A stretch of 64,000 bases of DNA from Levilactobacillus fujinensis (GTDB lineage Bacteria > Bacillota > Bacilli > Lactobacillales > Lactobacillaceae). Positions 16,910 through 26,306 of the stretch are shown one piece after another. Location: positions 1 to 64,000 of the forward strand of contig NZ_RHNX01000004.1 in assembly GCF_003946335.1 (NCBI RefSeq). The letters are read 5' to 3'. The translations under genes were made by a program, and so were the position numbers. How positions within the stretch are numbered: position 1 is the first letter of the stretch; every line of letters begins with the position of its first letter. The notes beneath the pieces are model-generated. The model searched no databases. It saw only the letters and a list, made by a program, of their open reading frames with translations, and had not been told where the DNA came from.

Positions 16910-17124
16910 CGTAACTCCTCTTTTCTAAATTTTTTTAGATATCCGTATAAAACAGACACTATACATGTTAGCACTTACTTTCAATTCATTCAATTGGCTA
17001 GCTTGAAAATTCCATTATTCATCAAGAAATGTATATTAATTTCACCAGTTACCATATATCAAGGGATCTCGTCATTGTTTAATCGAATATTAGATGTATA
17101 AAAAGCTGGTTTTTAAAATAATCC

Positions 17125-17153
17125 TTGTATAAATACGCAGTCTCCACTATAAT
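17125..17153 (+). promoter_or_regulatory. Promoter of the glutamine-type ABC transporter operon
   Basis: TTGTAT (17125-17130) and a perfect TATAAT (17148-17153) are 17 bp apart, 36 bp upstream of the start codon. The rest of 16910-17120 is AT-rich with no further feature I can support. Confidence 0.75.
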
Positions 17154-17189
17154 CAAGGGCAACAACTTATATTATAGAGGAGTCAGAAT

Positions 17190-18668
17190 ATGAAAAAGAG
17201 ATTGGTATTATTCTTCGCACTCGTGTTAGCGTTAGTCACCGGCTTTACCACGATGACCGCCACGACGGCCAATGCCGCCACTGACACATCACTGTCGAAG
17301 GTTCAAAAGAAGGGAACGTTGGTCATGGGGACCTCGCCGGATTACCCTCCTTACGAATTTCAAGCCACGGTTCACGGCAAAACTAAAATTGTCGGTATGG
17401 ATGTGGCCGTTGGAGAAAAGATTGCGAAGGATATGGGCGTTAAGTTAGTCGTTAAATCCATGTCCTTTGATTCCCTGCTGGTTGCCCTGCAGACGGGTAA
17501 GGTCGACATGGTCATCTCTGGGATGAACCCGACACCAGCTCGGAGAAAGAACGTTGACTTCACACATACCTACTATCAAGGTGGGTACAGTATTGTCATT
17601 AACAAAAGTGACAAGGGTATTTATAAGAACAAAGATTCCTTCGTGAACAAGACCATTGGGGCCCAAACCGGGTCTACGATGTACAATGAGTCTAAGAAAC
17701 AAACGAGTGGCACGACCGTTAAGGGAATGACCTCCGTGTCCGACCTGATTCTCGCGCTCCAGAGTCACAAAATTCAAGGAGTCGCCATGGAAAAACCTTC
17801 TGCTCAGGCCTACGTGGCAAACAACAAGGAATTAGCTGCCATCCCTAGTGACTTTAACCTGAGTGCCTCCGATACCAGCGCCTCTGTTGCCTTCAAAAAA
17901 GGGTCTACTGCACTAGTTACCGCTGCCAACAAGTCCGTTGATCAAATCAAGAAGCAAAACTTAGTCAACAAGACTTACCTTCCCGCTGCTGGGAAATATC
18001 TCAAGACCAACACCGTCAACACCAGCATGTTTCACTACTGGAAAGCCTTCCTAACCGGGATCGAATACACGTTGATCATTACCGTTTGTTCCGTCTTCTT
18101 TGGGTTCATCATTGGGGTCATCTTGGCCCTCGCTCGGATGGGTCAAGGCGGTGCTGTCAAGACTGGTTTACGTTGGTTAGCCACGGCCTACGTCGAATTT
18201 ATCCGAGGTACGCCAATGATGGTTCAAGTCATGTTCGTTTACTTCGGTTTAGGCTTGATCGTTAATCTCCCTGCATTAACTTCCGGGATCATTGCGATTT
18301 CGCTGAACTCTGGCGCCTACGTTGCCGAATACATCCGTGGTGGGATCAATTCTGTGGATGACGGCCAAACGGAGGCCGCTAGAAGCTTGGGGATGTCCAG
18401 TGGTTTGAGCATGCGCTACGTCATCTTACCGCAAGCCCTCAAGAACATCTGGCCATCACTTGGGAATGAATTTATCACCTTGATCAAGGACAGTTCCATC
18501 GTTTCTATCATCGGGGTTTCCGAATTGATCTTCCAAAGCAACATTGTTCGGTCCGACACTTACCGAGGCGTGGCACCTATCGCCGTCATCATGGTACTCT
18601 ACTTCATCTTGACGTTTACCGCTTCTCGAATTCTGAACTACTTCGAAAGGAGAATGCAACATGACTAA
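17190..18668 (+). CDS. glnP: Amino acid ABC transporter, fused substrate-binding and permease protein
   Basis: The 492-residue protein begins with a signal peptide (cleavage likely after NANA, about residue 29). A solute-binding protein domain of family 3 follows (about 35-270), with [12 protein letters not shown] near 47, where Arg and Asp contacts for an amino acid are expected. Then comes a permease domain (about 285-490) with several helices and the [11 protein letters not shown] coupling loop near 400. Such fusions import glutamine or glutamate in Lactobacillales. GAGGAG lies before the ATG, and the end overlaps the ATPase gene by 8 bp. Confidence 0.92.
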   Translation: MKKRLVLFFALVLALVTGFTTMTATTANAATDTSLSKVQKKGTLVMGTSPDYPPYEFQATVHGKTKIVGMDVAVGEKIAKDMGVKLVVKSMSFDSLLVALQTGKVDMVISGMNPTPARRKNVDFTHTYYQGGYSIVINKSDKGIYKNKDSFVNKTIGAQTGSTMYNESKKQTSGTTVKGMTSVSDLILALQSHKIQGVAMEKPSAQAYVANNKELAAIPSDFNLSASDTSASVAFKKGSTALVTAANKSVDQIKKQNLVNKTYLPAAGKYLKTNTVNTSMFHYWKAFLTGIEYTLIITVCSVFFGFIIGVILALARMGQGGAVKTGLRWLATAYVEFIRGTPMMVQVMFVYFGLGLIVNLPALTSGIIAISLNSGAYVAEYIRGGINSVDDGQTEAARSLGMSSGLSMRYVILPQALKNIWPSLGNEFITLIKDSSIVSIIGVSELIFQSNIVRSDTYRGVAPIAVIMVLYFILTFTASRILNYFERRMQHD

Positions 18669-19401
18669 ACCAATCATCGAGGTTAAAAATCTCGCGAAAA
18701 GCTTCGGTAAAAACGAAGTCTTAAAGGATATCACGGAACAAGTCGATTCAGGGCAAGTCATCGTTGTTATTGGTCCTTCTGGTGGTGGAAAAAGTACCTT
18801 CCTACGTTGTCTCAATCTCTTAGAAACACCGACGAGCGGCGAAGTGGACTTTGACGGTGAAAACTTGACCACCCTAGATACTAAGCGCGTTAACGAACTT
18901 AGAGAGGAAATGGGGATGGTTTTCCAAGGCTTTAACCTCTTCCCGAACATGACCGTATTGGAAAATATTAAGTTGGCACCGATGAAGGTCAAAGGCATCA
19001 ACGACGCAGCAGCCACCAAGCGGGCACACGAACTTCTTAAACAGGTCAACTTGGATGATCACGCCGACGCGTTCCCTAGCAGTCTCTCCGGTGGCCAGGC
19101 ACAACGGGTTGCCATTGCACGGGCCTTAGCCATGGATCCCAAGGTGATGCTGTTTGACGAACCCACCTCTGCCTTAGACCCCGAAATGGTCGGAGAGGTG
19201 TTGAACGTCATGCAGGAGCTGGCCAACCAAGGCATGACGATGGTCGTGGTTACTCATGAAATGGGCTTTGCCAAGTCTGTTGCTGACCGTGTCTGGTTCA
19301 TGGCCGACGGCTACATTCAGGAAAACAACACGCCAGAAGCTTTCTTCGACAATCCCCAAACGGAACGGGCGCAAGACTTCCTTTCCAAGATTCTGATGTA
19401 A
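18661..19401 (+). CDS. glnQ: Amino acid ABC transporter ATP-binding protein
   Basis: The 246-residue ATPase has Walker [10 protein letters not shown] (about 38-46), the Q-loop VFQGFNLF near 86, the signature [16 protein letters not shown] near 140, Walker [15 protein letters not shown] near 162, and the switch His in VVTHEM. It belongs to the polar amino acid subfamily and should drive the permease encoded immediately upstream. The overlapping start suggests coupled translation. Confidence 0.95.
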   Translation: MTKPIIEVKNLAKSFGKNEVLKDITEQVDSGQVIVVIGPSGGGKSTFLRCLNLLETPTSGEVDFDGENLTTLDTKRVNELREEMGMVFQGFNLFPNMTVLENIKLAPMKVKGINDAAATKRAHELLKQVNLDDHADAFPSSLSGGQAQRVAIARALAMDPKVMLFDEPTSALDPEMVGEVLNVMQELANQGMTMVVVTHEMGFAKSVADRVWFMADGYIQENNTPEAFFDNPQTERAQDFLSKILM

Positions 19402-19423
19402 CAACTGAATTTAATTCCAACCT

Positions 19424-19482
19424 TAAAAGGCATCACCCGCGAGTCCCTTAATTGGACTGGCTGGGATGATGCCTTTTTTATC
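19424..19482 (+). terminator. Terminator of the glutamine-type ABC transporter operon
   Basis: AAAGGCATCA pairs with TGATGCCTTT around a loop with a second stem, followed by a T run. Confidence 0.9.
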
Positions 19483-19657
19483 AACGCGAAATGAGCCCGC
19501 TTCGACCAACAAAAATTCCACCTGCTGTGAAAACTGTCTTCAGCCCAGGATACTCGGAATTACCAGCTCATTTCTAACAATTCTGTGAAAATACCATCTA
19601 ATTTTTTAGTTACGATCCGAGCGAAGTCAGCTTACATTAATCTTCCTTGCATCCTCT

Positions 19658-22600
19658 CTAGTCTCGACGACGCCGAAATCCTAAGACCCCTAACACACCT
19701 AGAAGTATGCCTAATACTGACCAATCCGCCGTTGTGTGTTCACCGGTCTGTGGAAGCGTTGCCTGCCTTGCTGATTGGCTCGAATACTGCCATCGCGCTG
19801 GTTTTGCGGGGGCTTTCCGTAGCTGAACAGCTTTTTCACCATGTTTCGTGGCCTTACTAGCTAAGTCCTTAGCACTGGCCTGCACTGTGGACTGGAATTT
19901 AGTTGTCGGCTGCTTGCCCATGACGCGATCCACCTCAACCTGAGGCTTGCCTTGCTTCTCTGCCTTCTTGGCGGTCGCGGGCACTGCAACATCCCCGGTT
20001 ACCGTATGCGTCTCACCAGTACGGTCGGGAGCATTAGAAGTGGTTGGTGCTGCCGCACTGTCTGCCGTGCTGCCAAGCTGGACGATTGGTGATACCTGAC
20101 TACTAGTTGCTACTGATGACCCAGGGGCGGTTGCCGAACTTGATGGACTTGTCGCTGGGGTAACGGCGTTCGAAGCACTCTGTGAACTACTCGTTGCTGA
20201 CGTGGCAGCACTTACTGCTTGCGAACCACTGGTGACTGCTGTAGCGGCACTTGCAGCACTTTGTGAACCCTTAAATGCACTTGAAGCAGCTTGCGAGTTA
20301 CTGGTTTCCGACGTCGCGGCACTCGAAGCTGCCTGTGAAGCACTCGTTGCTGGGGCAGCAGCACTCGATGCAGCTTCTGAATCACCGGTTGTGGGCGTAG
20401 CAGTATTTGAAGTAACTTGTGAGCCACTGGTGACTGCTGTAGCGGCGCTTGATGCGCTTTGTGACCCTTTAGCTGCACTTGAAGCAGCTTGCGAGTTACT
20501 GGTCCCCGACGTCGCAGTACTTGAAGCCGCCTGTGAAGCACTCGTTGCTGGGGCAGCAGCACTCGACGCGATACTAGTCGCCGAATCTGGCTTAGTCGTT
20601 GCTACCGAACTAGAGGTCGCCCCCCCACTCGTGGCTGCCGATGAAGACTGGACTGAAGCTGCTGACTGTGCTGGTTTTGTAACTGATGAAACCGGTGCCG
20701 CAGTGATTGTCAGCACGCCGTTAAGCACGGTAACATCATAGTTTGGATTCAAGCCAAGAACGGCCGAAATCGGATAGGTCCCAGCCGTTTCTCCGACTAC
20801 ACGTTGAATTGTATAGTTTAGCGGCGCCCCCATAGTTGGGAGACCGCTTACATTGGCAAGGATCGTCGGTCCCATATCGCCAACCACTTTAGACTCATTT
20901 TCAATCGTAATCGTGACTGATGCCGGAATAACCTGTAAGCTTCCCTGTCCGCCCAACGTCCAATCATAGATATCGGATTCCGGTAGGGCCTGTAAATGTG
21001 CCATTCCAGCCGGCGTCAACGTCACCGAATAGGTCCCGACTGTAGCTTCAGCAGTCGTGGTTAAATCACCAAATTGTGGCGTATAGGTCTGACCATCGGG
21101 TAAATCTACCTGATAGTCTGCCGGTACAAGCGATGGTCGCTCGCCCGTATACGTCACTTGGGGCGCTCCCACTAGCTGATACGTTCCTGGCCGTTTCGTG
21201 ACGGTCACTGTAATCGTACTACTAGCATCCTGGTAATTGTAGGTAATCGGGTACGTGCCCGCCACCATCGAATCAACCGTCCCCGTGACCGTCACAGCAC
21301 TGAAAGGCACCACCGAATGATCAGGTGCGGTCGCACTGACGAAATTGTCGGCCGGCTGCCAAACACTTCCCGCCAGTACCGTCGAATTGATTGCTTTGAT
21401 TGCTGGATCACTTAATATCACCGTTGCTTGTCCCGCATAGACCGTTGCGCCAACAGCATTCGCCAGCGACCAGTCAAAGGTAAAGCTCGACTGACCCGGT
21501 GTCACCACAAACTGCCCATTTTGATACGTTGCGTTTGCGACCGCAGATACTGTCACGTCGGCTGGCGTCAGTTGTCCTACCTTTACAGACAATAGATCTG
21601 TCACTGTTAAATCATGGGGATCAGCGAAAATCGTCACAAATTGATTCTGCGCTAACCCTGGTAATGCTGGCCCGGTTATCTGGACTAATTGGTTACTGCC
21701 AAAGACGTCGTTACCTAAGCTCTGTAAAGCGTTATCCAAATTCAACGTTGTGATCTGATTACCGGCAAACGCCAAATTACCCAACGACTGAACGTTAGCG
21801 GGCAATGTCAGCGTTCCAGAAAGCCCAGCGTACTCAAACGCACCGTCACCAATCGCAACCAATTGCGTTGCCCGACTCAAATCCACCGTAGTCAGCTTAC
21901 CATCGTATGTGAAGGCATTGGCGTCAATATTTCGTACACCACTTCCTAAACTGACCGTCTGTAAACTCTGATCAGATAGAAAAGCCTGAGCCCCAATCGT
22001 CTGCACGCTATCAGGCAGGGTCACCGTCTTGAGCGCGGTGTCATACATGAACGCCGAATCCGCAATTGTCACTAGCTGACTAGCTGACGCAAAGCGCACA
22101 TCTGTCAGTTGCTGGTTCGTCATAAACGCCCCAACGTCAATGTCCTGAACAGTGGCCGGAATCGTCAGTGCCGTCAGGCCATCCCCAGCAAAGGCTTCAT
22201 TCCCAATTGTCGTCAGACCAGTTGCCGGTGTGAGGTCGGCCGTCGTTAGATTCAGATTTTCTGAAAAGGAACCAGCACCCAAACTGACCAGATTCGTTGG
22301 GAGTTGTAAAGTTGTGATCCCACCAACGTATTTGAAAGCGTCACTACCAATTGTTGTGACACTATTTGGTAGCGTAATTTGCGTCAACCCAGTGCCAACA
22401 AAGGCCTGACTACCAATCGTTGTTAGCGCCTGGTCAGCCGTAAAATTGGCCGTTTTTAAATTGTTAAGGTAGGCAAAGGCGGACTCCCCAATCGATTGCA
22501 ACCCGTTCCCAAAAGTCACACCAGTTAGGCCTGTCGTCAGTCCCGTTTGCGAAGCGAAGGCGTCAGGACCAATTGACGTGACCTGATACGTCTTCCCGTT

Positions 22601-23248
22601 CGCCACGTACGTCGACGGCAAATTCAACAGGCCGCTGACAGCCTGATTGACCCCCATAATGCTTGCCGTACCAGTCGTCTCATCCGTTTGCCAATTAAAT
22701 ACCGTGCTCGCGGTTTCGACCGTCGACGCAGGTGTTGACTGCGTCGGCTGGGCTATGGTTACTGAGGCCGAACTGGCCACCGTCGACTGACTGGCAGCAG
22801 AAGATGCCAAATTAGTTGCCGCTATCCCCTGACTACTTGCTACGGACGCCACCGTAGACGTTGGCGCTATGGTAGCAACCGAACTGGCCACATTAGTCGT
22901 TGACGCTGCTGAACTAGCTGGTGCTGTCGCTGAACTGATTGCACTGACTGTAGATGATGATGTAGACGATACTGCAGTTGCACTGACTGCAGATGATGAT
23001 GTTGCAGTCGACTGACTCGCCGTGGCCGTGGACGATGCCTCTGCGGCGCTAGTTATGGTGAGCCCATTTGCTGGCGTTTTTTCACCCTCATCTTCACTCG
23101 TCGTACTCGCTGACGTAACTGTGTCAGCCTTCGCGTTCGTCACCGGCACCGCTGTAATGGCCCCCACGCCGATCGCCGTCGTGGCAAGCGCTAACGCCAC
23201 CCACTGCCGTTCATTTCTGCGTGCTTTGGTCGTCCCTTTTTCTCGCAT
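19658..23248 (-). CDS. LPQTG-anchored surface protein with BspA-type leucine-rich repeats
   Basis: The 1196-residue protein is exported and sortase-anchored. Signal peptide 1-41 (likely cut after AKA); Ser/Thr/Ala stretch 42-205; about a dozen BspA-type leucine-rich repeats 205-525, each a variant of LxxIGxxAF; an Ig-like domain about 620-686; MBG-type repeats about 690-850; a Ser/Ala stalk about 855-1090 with a 66-residue tandem duplication; LPQTG at about 1165, a hydrophobic helix and RRRR. It should be an adhesin or interaction protein on the cell wall; the ligand is unknown. The start was set at ATG 23248, after GAGGGGGAG. Confidence 0.88.
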   Translation of the reverse strand: MREKGTTKARRNERQWVALALATTAIGVGAITAVPVTNAKADTVTSASTTSEDEGEKTPANGLTITSAAEASSTATASQSTATSSSAVSATAVSSTSSSTVSAISSATAPASSAASTTNVASSVATIAPTSTVASVASSQGIAATNLASSAASQSTVASSASVTIAQPTQSTPASTVETASTVFNWQTDETTGTASIMGVNQAVSGLLNLPSTYVANGKTYQVTSIGPDAFASQTGLTTGLTGVTFGNGLQSIGESAFAYLNNLKTANFTADQALTTIGSQAFVGTGLTQITLPNSVTTIGSDAFKYVGGITTLQLPTNLVSLGAGSFSENLNLTTADLTPATGLTTIGNEAFAGDGLTALTIPATVQDIDVGAFMTNQQLTDVRFASASQLVTIADSAFMYDTALKTVTLPDSVQTIGAQAFLSDQSLQTVSLGSGVRNIDANAFTYDGKLTTVDLSRATQLVAIGDGAFEYAGLSGTLTLPANVQSLGNLAFAGNQITTLNLDNALQSLGNDVFGSNQLVQITGPALPGLAQNQFVTIFADPHDLTVTDLLSVKVGQLTPADVTVSAVANATYQNGQFVVTPGQSSFTFDWSLANAVGATVYAGQATVILSDPAIKAINSTVLAGSVWQPADNFVSATAPDHSVVPFSAVTVTGTVDSMVAGTYPITYNYQDASSTITVTVTKRPGTYQLVGAPQVTYTGERPSLVPADYQVDLPDGQTYTPQFGDLTTTAEATVGTYSVTLTPAGMAHLQALPESDIYDWTLGGQGSLQVIPASVTITIENESKVVGDMGPTILANVSGLPTMGAPLNYTIQRVVGETAGTYPISAVLGLNPNYDVTVLNGVLTITAAPVSSVTKPAQSAASVQSSSAATSGGATSSSVATTKPDSATSIASSAAAPATSASQAASSTATSGTSNSQAASSAAKGSQSASSAATAVTSGSQVTSNTATPTTGDSEAASSAAAPATSASQAASSAATSETSNSQAASSAFKGSQSAASAATAVTSGSQAVSAATSATSSSQSASNAVTPATSPSSSATAPGSSVATSSQVSPIVQLGSTADSAAAPTTSNAPDRTGETHTVTGDVAVPATAKKAEKQGKPQVEVDRVMGKQPTTKFQSTVQASAKDLASKATKHGEKAVQLRKAPAKPARWQYSSQSARQATLPQTGEHTTADWSVLGILLGVLGVLGFRRRRD
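20165..20560 (-). repeat. Tandem 198-bp duplication in the stalk of the surface protein
   Basis: Two adjacent 198-bp units encode 66-residue copies that both begin AAPATSASQAASS and contain TSNSQAASS and KGSQS blocks. The shared stretch starting near 20340 recurs at 20538, exactly 198 bp apart. Such units permit slippage or recombination that changes stalk length. Confidence 0.75.
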
Positions 23249-23519
23249 AATCTCTGACTCCCCCTCAAAGTACCATCGAACTGGGTTTACCGCATATAGA
23301 CCGCAGTTTTTAATTTTACGCAACACACTGCTTCAATCGTGAATAGAATTCAACATTAGAACATTCACTTCGCATGTATTTTAGTCCCGAAGTTACCCAA
23401 AGCCATCAATTTCTGACTGGGGGCTGGGGGTTAGTCCCTTAACATTACCATCGGGAATTAACTTTAAGTGTGGGCCATCGTTAGCGGTTGCACGCAATGA
23501 ATCCCCTTGAAGAACAAAA

Positions 23520-23551
23520 AAGGGATCCACGACCAACGTCATAGATCCCCT
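23520..23551 (-). terminator. Strong terminator 185 bp beyond the membrane protein gene
   Basis: The minus strand folds as GGGATCTATGAC, loop GTTG, GGTCGTGGATCCC with two G-T pairs, followed by six T. The nearest upstream minus-strand gene ends at 23736, so either a long 3' untranslated tail or a separate small RNA ends here. The rest of 23249-23520 includes the surface protein leader and shows no clear -35/-10 pair. Confidence 0.8.
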
Positions 23552-23574
23552 AAATTTAGACTTCAAATTACCTT

Positions 23575-23735
23575 CTAAAGATTGAATGTTTCAACTTACC
23601 ACTTATGCTGGTTGTCGTAACAATCTTGTGGTTAAAAATAGGCAATGTTATCCAATCATCGCCTTACCGACCAACGGATAGGGGCTGGAACGGGCGAACA
23701 CGCCTGACCCCATATCTGTCGACCTTTCGGCTTAG
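23575..23735 (+). repeat. Dispersed intergenic repeat, B type (copy 2)
   Basis: It begins CTAAAGATTGAA and aligns with 8181-8333 over its whole length, allowing small gaps. The centre (GGTTGTCGTAACAATCTTG) also resembles 49300-49330. It abuts the stop codon of the membrane protein gene. Confidence 0.6.
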
Positions 23736-24557
23736 TTAGCTTTTTCGAAATGTCCGGTGACCAAGTAAAACGACCAATCCAATGACAAATTCGGCGGCAC
23801 CGGCAAAGATGATAACGCCCAATCCGCTACGAATCACCGAAGTCAGCAAGCTTGTGAGCGTTGTGGTCGTGGCCGTCACCACTGCTGGTGCAACCAAAAA
23901 CCCGACCACACCAACAATTGCCCCCATAAATCCACCCAAAGTCAGTCCCGGACCTAAGCTCCCAAAGAAGTGGTGCACACCAAGTGCGTAGATGGTCGTG
24001 ACCACCAGTAAGAGGAGTGTTGCCACCAGTAGCCAAAAATCAAGCCGTTGGGCCCGTTGAATCTTCCAACCGACTGTCTGCATAGCTGGCGTCTTAAAGG
24101 CCGCTACCGCTCTTTTTTGGGCCTGATTAGCAATCTTATTCACGAGCGTTGCACTGGCAGTGACACCCAACGTCTGTGCCTGGGTCGTAATGGCGGTCGA
24201 CAAAGCTGAACTATCTGGCGTCGTTGCACTCTGACCGTATAATTGCGCGATTCCCTGTTCCAAATAGGGTTGAATGACTGCTGCCGTGACCGGATCACCG
24301 GACACACCTAAATCATCCAAATCACTGTTTACATTGGCCATAACCTTTTCTCCTGTTGTAGACCGAGAAACAACACCAGCAACATAGTTAGCATTAAAAA
24401 GCGTCAGCCGTAGTCCAACCGCAACCGTCAACAGTAATATCAAAAAGGCTACCCATCGACCCAAAGCAGGCCGCCGTTGATACTTGGTCGGACTAGGTTG
24501 CTGCGGGTCTTCCTGCTCTGCTGAATGGTAGCGTTCCATTCGACTAGTCGTATGCAC
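23736..24557 (-). CDS. Membrane protein of unknown function
   Basis: I do not recognise this 273-residue protein. It has a hydrophilic N terminus of about 35 residues, one helix (about 35-55), an outside domain of about 115 residues with repeated Asp, Ser and Thr, then three hydrophobic helices (about 170-190, 200-225, 240-265) containing Gly-rich and Thr-rich turns. Translation most likely starts at GTG 24557, where GGAGGTG lies 5-6 nt upstream. It follows a region with an extended -10 element. A role at the cell envelope is plausible because of topology and its position beside the surface protein gene, but no function is claimed. Confidence 0.75.
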   Translation of the reverse strand: MHTTSRMERYHSAEQEDPQQPSPTKYQRRPALGRWVAFLILLLTVAVGLRLTLFNANYVAGVVSRSTTGEKVMANVNSDLDDLGVSGDPVTAAVIQPYLEQGIAQLYGQSATTPDSSALSTAITTQAQTLGVTASATLVNKIANQAQKRAVAAFKTPAMQTVGWKIQRAQRLDFWLLVATLLLLVVTTIYALGVHHFFGSLGPGLTLGGFMGAIVGVVGFLVAPAVVTATTTTLTSLLTSVIRSGLGVIIFAGAAEFVIGLVVLLGHRTFRKS

Positions 24558-24820
24558 AAAACCACCTCCGTTACCCGTCATCCGCGGCTTATCAGCCTCA
24601 TCAGACGTCTATTATTGTTTTTCATTTTAGCACATTTAAAATTCAGATGGGTTAAGCCCAGCTTAAGTTAATGGCCTAGGTTAAAAGACAGTATCATTTA
24701 GCTTAACCGCACCCTGTCGCCAGAGATTCCGCCCAATTAGGTCCACCAGATCAACGGCTAATTTTTACCAGATTAAAACATAATTTACCTACTTTTCAGG
24801 TCATCATCCACGAACCACTG
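24558..24820. other. Non-coding stretch between ccpA and the membrane protein gene
   Basis: On the minus strand an extended -10 (TGCTAAAAT, core 24624-24629) could start the membrane protein transcript. Short TTAAGC/GCTTAA inverted repeats occur at 24650-24710. No gene or known RNA is seen. Confidence 0.4.
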
Positions 24821-24821
24821 T

Positions 24822-24873
24822 AAACGAAAAGAAGGTTCCGAAATCTTAATTGACCTCGTAAACCTTCTCGTTT
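24822..24873 (-). terminator. Terminator of ccpA
   Basis: AAACGAGAAGGTT pairs with AACCTTCTTTTCGTTT (one interruption) around a loop, immediately downstream of the ccpA stop. The T tract is short. Confidence 0.65.
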
Positions 24874-24881
24874 AAAAAAGC

Positions 24882-25883
24882 TTATTTCGTTGAGCTCCGC
24901 TTCATCAACCCGTAAGGTAAAATCACGGTGTTTTCATCAACGGTTTCATTGTTCATCAGCTTGGTGAGCAACCGCATTGCCACGGCACCAATATCGTACA
25001 GTGGTTGCGTAATTGAACTCATCTTTGGCCGGACCAATTCGGTCAGCTTCGTATCGTTGCTGGTAATAACTTCGAATTCGCTAGGAACATCGACACCAGC
25101 GTCAGTCAAGCCGTTCATCACACCAGCAGCCAATTCATCGTCACCGACAAAGGCAGCCGTTGCGCCAGCAGCCGTCAAAGCTGGTTCGAGTGATTGACCA
25201 GCTTTGTAAGTGTAATCCGTTTCAAAGACTAACTTATCATCGTAACTGATACCTGCGTCTTTCAAAGCCTTCTTGTACCCTTTCAACCGGTAATCGTGGT
25301 TAATAGCTTGGTCCATCGACCCCGAAACAAAGGCGATTTTCTGATTGCCGTGATCAATCAAATTTTTCACAGCTTCCGCGACAGCAGCAACGTAATCGAT
25401 GTTGACACTCGGCTGTGCCTTTTCAGCATCAACCGAACCTGCTAAAACAACTGGGGCTTTTGAGCGCTTGAATTCTTCACGCAATTCGTCGGTGACTTGG
25501 TTACCCATGAAAATAATTCCATCAACTTGTTTGGCCATCAAAGTATTTAATACTTGAACTTCCTTGCCCCCGTTTTCATCGGAGTTGGTCAAGATGATGT
25601 TATATTTGTACATCATGGCAATATCATCGATTCCCCGTGCTAATGAAGAGAAGTAAGCGTTCGTGACATCGGGAATGATTACCCCAACGGTCGTTGTCTT
25701 CTTGCTTGCTAACCCCCGTGCAACGGCGTTTGGTCGGTAATCCAACCGATCAATGACCTCTAAAACTTTCTTACGTGTCGCTGGTTTTACGTTCGGATTC
25801 CCGTTAACCACCCGAGAAACGGTGGCCATCGAGACCGCCGCCTCACGCGCCACATCATAAATCGTTACTGTTTGTTTTTCCAT
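24882..25883 (-). CDS. ccpA: Catabolite control protein A (LacI family regulator)
   Basis: The 333-residue protein has an N-terminal LacI-type helix-turn-helix (TIYDVAREAAVSMATVSRV, residues 6-24) with hinge helix NAVARGLA near 50, and a periplasmic-binding-protein-like core with GVIIPDVTNAYFSSLARGID, typical of CcpA that binds HPr-Ser-P. It controls carbon catabolite genes through cre sites. Start at ATG 25883, after AGAAAGG. The gene is divergent from pepQ, the order known in lactobacilli. Confidence 0.96.
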   Translation of the reverse strand: MEKQTVTIYDVAREAAVSMATVSRVVNGNPNVKPATRKKVLEVIDRLDYRPNAVARGLASKKTTTVGVIIPDVTNAYFSSLARGIDDIAMMYKYNIILTNSDENGGKEVQVLNTLMAKQVDGIIFMGNQVTDELREEFKRSKAPVVLAGSVDAEKAQPSVNIDYVAAVAEAVKNLIDHGNQKIAFVSGSMDQAINHDYRLKGYKKALKDAGISYDDKLVFETDYTYKAGQSLEPALTAAGATAAFVGDDELAAGVMNGLTDAGVDVPSEFEVITSNDTKLTELVRPKMSSITQPLYDIGAVAMRLLTKLMNNETVDENTVILPYGLMKRSSTK

Positions 25884-25943
25884 AGCGATAGCCCTTTCTT
25901 CCTTGTTTTGGTTTGTTTTCATTCGTTTTCAAGCAACTTGACC

Positions 25944-25972
25944 AGTATACAGAAAGTCAATCATTCACGCAA
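25944..25972 (-). promoter_or_regulatory. Promoter of ccpA
   Basis: TTGCGT (25967-25972) and TATACT (25944-25949) are spaced 17 bp on the minus strand, 60 bp upstream of the ATG. The cre site begins 3 bp further upstream. Confidence 0.7.
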
Positions 25973-25975
25973 CAT

Positions 25976-25989
25976 TGAAAACGCTTTCA
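25976..25989. promoter_or_regulatory. cre site (CcpA binding site)
   Basis: TGAAAACGCTTTCA matches the cre consensus TGWAARCGYTWNCW at every position and is a near-perfect palindrome. It lies directly upstream of the ccpA -35 box, which suggests autoregulation; an effect on the divergent pepQ promoter about 285 bp away is less likely. Confidence 0.85.
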
Positions 25990-26306
25990 AGTCAAAGAAT
26001 ACCGTAATTTCATTTAATTTTCAAGGCACATCTCTCTACAGAGGAGAATTTTCGAGGCTAATATGATTTACTATAAGTCTCGTTAACGGCGTTGTTAAGC
26101 TATTTACAGAAACATTTTTCAACTTAGCATGTGATAAAAAAATGTCCAATATTATTCGGTGTTTAAATCTGCAAATTTCTCATTTTCCATCATGATTTCA
26201 TCTGTCATGACGGTGTTGACCAACTAGCCGCTGACTAATTGACCTCACGGCAAAATCACCCGTGAACTTATGCTATAATAAACTCATCTTTTGAAGGGGT
26301 GATTGA

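Noticed and set aside
18456-19049. 197-residue frame antisense to the ABC transporter genes
   Set aside because: It spans two overlapping, clearly identified genes.
19488-19574. GAAATGAGC...GCTCATTTC inverted repeat downstream of glnQ
   Set aside because: The 9-bp arms are 69 nt apart with no other support; it could be chance or a remnant of the intergenic repeats.
20165-20560. CRISPR-like spacing in the repeat region
   Set aside because: The repeats are long in-frame coding units with 198-bp period and no unique spacers.
20202-20741. 179-residue Ala/Leu/Glu-rich frame antisense to the surface protein
   Set aside because: It is the complement of the Ser/Ala repeat; its repeats follow from the DNA repeats of the real gene.
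26239-26244. TTGACC as -35 box of pepQ
   Set aside because: It is 29 bp from the TATAAT, too far for a normal promoter; the extended -10 explains the start better.
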